Assembly (NCBI GenBank): GCA_944739405.2
Contig: OX123209.2
Location: 9,741,217 to 9,805,216, forward strand
Source: Euclidia mi
Lineage: Eukaryota > Arthropoda > Insecta > Lepidoptera > Erebidae
Length of the DNA: 64,000 nucleotides
Direction of reading: 5' to 3'
Below, one piece after another: positions 61,506-64,000 of this stretch. Under the pieces are notes generated by a model that saw only the letters and a list, made by a program, of their open reading frames with translations, was not told the origin of the DNA and ran no database searches. The position numbers were made by a program, and so were the translations under genes. The stretch's first letter is position 1, and each line of letters opens with the position of its first letter.

Positions 61506-62207
61506 TTGTGTACGACATCCATTGCGCGGGAGACGCGCACGCGAGGACGGCACTCGCGCATCTATAATGATCCGCGCAGGGCCAAAACGCGATGTATGGC
61601 GTCTAAGACTGTTCTGTTAGCGACGGCGCAAGTTATCGTTTATGATGTTAATGGGTCGCCGCCCATGGTACGTTGTCTGCTGGATGGCGCGTCTCAGACC
61701 AATCTAATAACATCGGAATGCTTCAAACGCCTCGGATTATGGAATAACTTTAAAAATACTAACTCAACCGTCAAAGGGATAGGCGGATCAGAAAAGCATT
61801 GCAAGGGTTCCGTAGATATTAAAATACATTCGCGTTTTGATAGGAATATTAATTTTAACATTTCTTCGCTTATCGTGGAGCGTATCACGGACGCATTACC
61901 GAACGCTAATGTAGACGTAGCATCACTCACTCATCTCGAATCATTGCCGTTAGCCGACGCGGAGTTTGCGAATCCGGCAGGCATTGATCTTTTGATCGGA
62001 GCTTCAATATTTCCGCACTTGCTACTAACTAACATAGTTCGTAGTGAGCGATATGATTTACCGCCCGCTATTGAGACGGTACTTGGGTATGTGATTATGG
62101 GTACCGTACCTACGTTACATACTTCTCATTGTATTACGTCTTGTTGTTGTTCTGCTCTTCAAGAGATCAAGGTGGGTGCTAAAACTGTGTGTAAGATAAG
62201 GCACTAA
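61506..62207 (+). pseudogene. BEL 2 aspartic protease region (DUF1758-like)
   Basis: CLLDGASQTNLITSECF carries the protease motif with the catalytic Asp. The fold continues with VKGIGGS, NFNISSLIVERITDALPN and IDLLIGASIFPHLLL, ending with TVLGYVIMGTV, the family's last strand. The frame is lost after 62207 where a TATGC microsatellite replaces the start of RT. Confidence 0.85.
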
Positions 62208-62210
62208 TTA

Positions 62211-62301
62211 GCTATGCTATGCTATGCTATGCTACGCCATGCTATGCTATGCTACGCTATGCTATGCTAAGCTACGCTACGCTACACTATACTATACTAC
62301 A
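62211..62301. repeat. (TATGC)n-type microsatellite at a deletion junction
   Basis: About 90 bp of GCTATGCTATGCTACGC-like units with drift toward TACGC and TATAC. It stands exactly where RT motifs 1-4 should be, between protease and the YIDD segment. Confidence 0.92.
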
Positions 62302-63183
62302 CATCCGCTTTGTATATAGATGACATTGCCTGTAATGTCATACCCGCTCCGCTAGCAATTTCGCTTTGTGAAGAGCTTATTCAGCTTTTCAAGTGAGGCC
62401 AGTTTGATCTTGTCAAATGGACAAGCAACTCTAAGGAGGTTCTCGCACGCATACCAGATTCTCATAAAGCTTCTCCAGACATTGAGTTTGAGAAGTCTGT
62501 ACCGCATGGGGTTCTCGGTTTACGCTGGGACTAATCCTGTGATAGTTTTCGGTTTGACGTCTCACCACCAGATGATAAGTGCGCCAAGCGCACTATGCTG
62601 TCCACAGTGGCTCGACTATGGGACATAATGAGTTTGTGACTCCCACAATTTTGTACGCCAAGCTCTTGATCAAGGAGCTTTGGCTATCAAAGTGTGAGTG
62701 GGATGCAACACCCCCTGACCATATTGTCGCCGCTTGGGGCCAGTTTTGTATTGAGCTTACCGCGCTCAATCAAGTTTATTCCGCGTCATCTTGGGTTGGT
62801 AGATGGATGTACCGTCAACTTAATAGGTTTCGCTGACGACAGCGAACGTGCTTACGGCGGAGTCGTATATCTGCAAGTCCGCATTGGTTCTAACTACTCG
62901 GTGCAGTTAGTTTGTGCCAAGTCTAAGGTCTCGCCTGTTAAAACCATTTCGGTTGCGAGACTGGAGTTGTGCGCGGCCCTTCTGCTGTCTCAGTTGTTCC
63001 AGAAGGTTCAAGACACAGTTTTGCCCCACTACTCTATTAATAAATATACGCATTTTCCGACTCCAAGGTAGTGCTCGCTTGGATTTATTCTTCTCCTCAC
63101 CGCTGGCAGACTTTGTCGCCAACCGCGTTAGTAAATTGATTGAACTTGTTCCCGCTACTGTTTCAATCACGTCGCGGGTTATC
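62302..63183 (+). pseudogene. BEL 2 RT (C-terminal part) and RNase H, fragmented
   Basis: SALYIDDIAC (62309-62338) is the RT active-site DD, then KWTSNSKEVLARIP and PHGVLGLRW. After several frame changes, LIGFADDSERAYGGVVYLQV (RNase H first Asp) and SVARLELCAALLLSQLF (Glu) follow, then FSDSKVVLAWIYSSPHRW in another frame (second Asp). RT motifs before YIDD are gone. At least four frameshifts and stops. Confidence 0.82.
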
Positions 63184-63419
63184 GTACTCGTCTTCAGGAA
63201 GAACTCTCCATAGATCATATTGACTGGAAGTTTATTCCACCAGCATCACCACATTTCGGTGGATGTTGGGCAAGCATGGTCAAAGTAATTAAAACGCATC
63301 TCTTCAAAGTTATAGGTCAACAGATCCTCTCTTACGAAGAGCCTTTAACTGTCCTTGCACAAGTCGAGGCACTGATCAACTCGCGTCCGCTTCCAACTCA
63401 GTGAGATCTAGCCTGAAGT
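63184..63419 (+). pseudogene. BEL 2 integrase C-terminal remnant
   Basis: Reads PPASPHFGGCWASMVKVIKT, SYEEPLTVLAQVEALINSRP, the catalytic-Glu helix and following part of BEL integrase, with Glu of the FGG-W-E position changed (FGGCWAS). RNase H meets this directly, so the integrase zinc domain and D1, D2 are deleted. It ends near 63405 at stops; the DUF5641 tail is also missing, with about 200 bp of noncoding DNA up to the 3' LTR. Confidence 0.8.
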
Positions 63420-63619
63420 TGGACCTACCTCTTAGTTTAAGTATTTAGTTAGTAGTTTTCGCTATTATTGCGTTTGTAGTTTCGCTAAAGTTAGTTTAGA
63501 TTAATTTTATTGTCATATCGCTGTCTTAGCCTATTGATGGGTTATGCGTTAGTACACCCAACATAGCTGAGTTCAATTCTATTTTTTTTTAAAGGCAACC
63601 CTTTAGGGCCGGGGGGATA

Positions 63620-64000
63620 TGGTAGCGCCATCTACCTTCCTATATATAACTAATCGCATCAAGATCAATCCTTCCACGTCTAGTGCGAGCGATACCATAT
63701 TTCCGTCCCGCTCTATCCCACTCCCTGGAAGGGCACTGCCTTCCGCCTGATTCGTCGCCGCGATCGTGAACGCGACGGACAGTCTAGAACATTCTGCTCG
63801 CTAAGAACGCCGTCTCGATACCGCTCCGCGCCGCGCCGCTGTATGTGATTTTGCCGCTTCCACCAAGGAAAACCCGCTCGTGAGTGAAGTGAAAACAAGC
63901 AGCTACATCACGAAAACACCAGGAGGAAAAGAAACGAAGAAGGCTGTATAAGGTAAGTGCCTTCCATCCTGGAAGTATCCTATACCCACTCAATCACCTC
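63620..64000 (+). repeat. BEL 2 3' LTR (cut by window end)
   Basis: Equals 59225-59605 with two substitutions (A to G near 63838, A to G near 63971). The remaining about 125 bp lie outside the window. Confidence 0.93.

Larger units (their letters stand above)
59225..64000 (+). mobile_element. BEL/Pao LTR retrotransposon 2, internally deleted, right LTR cut by window end
   Basis: LTRs start TGGTAGCGCC at 59225 and 63620; the visible 381 bp differ at two positions. Primer-binding site, gag, protease, part of RT (YIDD), RNase H and the integrase C-terminus occur in BEL order, but RT N-terminal motifs, the integrase zinc domain and its catalytic core are missing. A purine tract (AGGGCCGGGGGGATA) precedes the 3' LTR. 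Confidence 0.92.

Noticed and set aside
62211..62301. CRISPR-like or satellite array
   Set aside because: Units are 5 bp without spacers; a simple microsatellite in a eukaryotic context.

Overview
The window reads as a piece of repeat-rich, AT-rich eukaryotic nuclear DNA, most likely from a moth or butterfly. It has no bacterial-style gene layout. It holds 3' tails and tRNA-like SINE heads of kinds common in Lepidoptera, (TTTGAT)n-type retroposon tails, and Tc1/mariner, piggyBac, hAT, pogo and P transposons, plus I-clade, CR1/Jockey-type, Copia and BEL/Pao retroelements. I found no convincing host protein-coding gene. Nearly every open frame of any size belongs to a mobile element, and most are broken. 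The order assignment is an inference from repeat types; I cannot name the species.

Layout. 1-752: a GC-rich repeat remnant (possible solo LTR end) split by a small inverted-repeat element. 757-20455: one I-clade non-LTR retrotransposon broken open by nested insertions. These are a Tc1-like transposon (1266-5587, itself carrying an insert in one arm), a TTAA-flanked non-autonomous element (7157-7705), a dispersed repeat (8804-9316) and a Copia element (9324-20020). The Copia carries a SINE and a BEL/Pao element (12893-18892, TSD CAATG), and the BEL carries a mariner (16854-18145). The nest is four levels deep and its order can be read from junctions and target-site duplications. 20461-22288: a P-element remnant and a second mariner whose transposase looks intact. 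22591-25080: a CR1-like retroposon with a long open RT frame, its tail and a SINE. 25526-28335: a TTAA-flanked element with terminal inverted repeats, a row of three hairpins, a retroposon 3' end and a SINE. 28336-32640: two retroposon pieces of opposite strand that abut, one with a 286-bp triplication. 32727-37616: a pogo-like remnant, a hAT remnant, a SINE and a tandem duplication. 37617-45240: three minus-strand retroposon pieces, the last with ORF1, endonuclease and RT, split by a 1.4-kb element. 45451-47844: a second element with nearly the same 15-bp ends, and a mariner remnant split by a SINE with a 14-bp TSD. 48273-55700: a piggyBac transposase pseudogene split by a 5.1-kb element with inverted ends, 5-bp TSD and an inner RT gene. 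55928-57416: small unrecognised frames. 57790-58665: a degenerate minus-strand gene resembling the nucleoprotein of phenuivirus-like bunyaviruses, an endogenous viral element. 59225-64000: a second BEL/Pao element with nearly identical LTRs and large internal deletions.

The elements do not form a pathway. They are a stratified record of insertion. The most notable items are the viral nucleoprotein relic, the intact/inactive mariner pair (the inactive copy has lost the third catalytic Asp), two BEL elements that are young by LTR identity yet lack essential domains, and several unclassified inverted-repeat elements.
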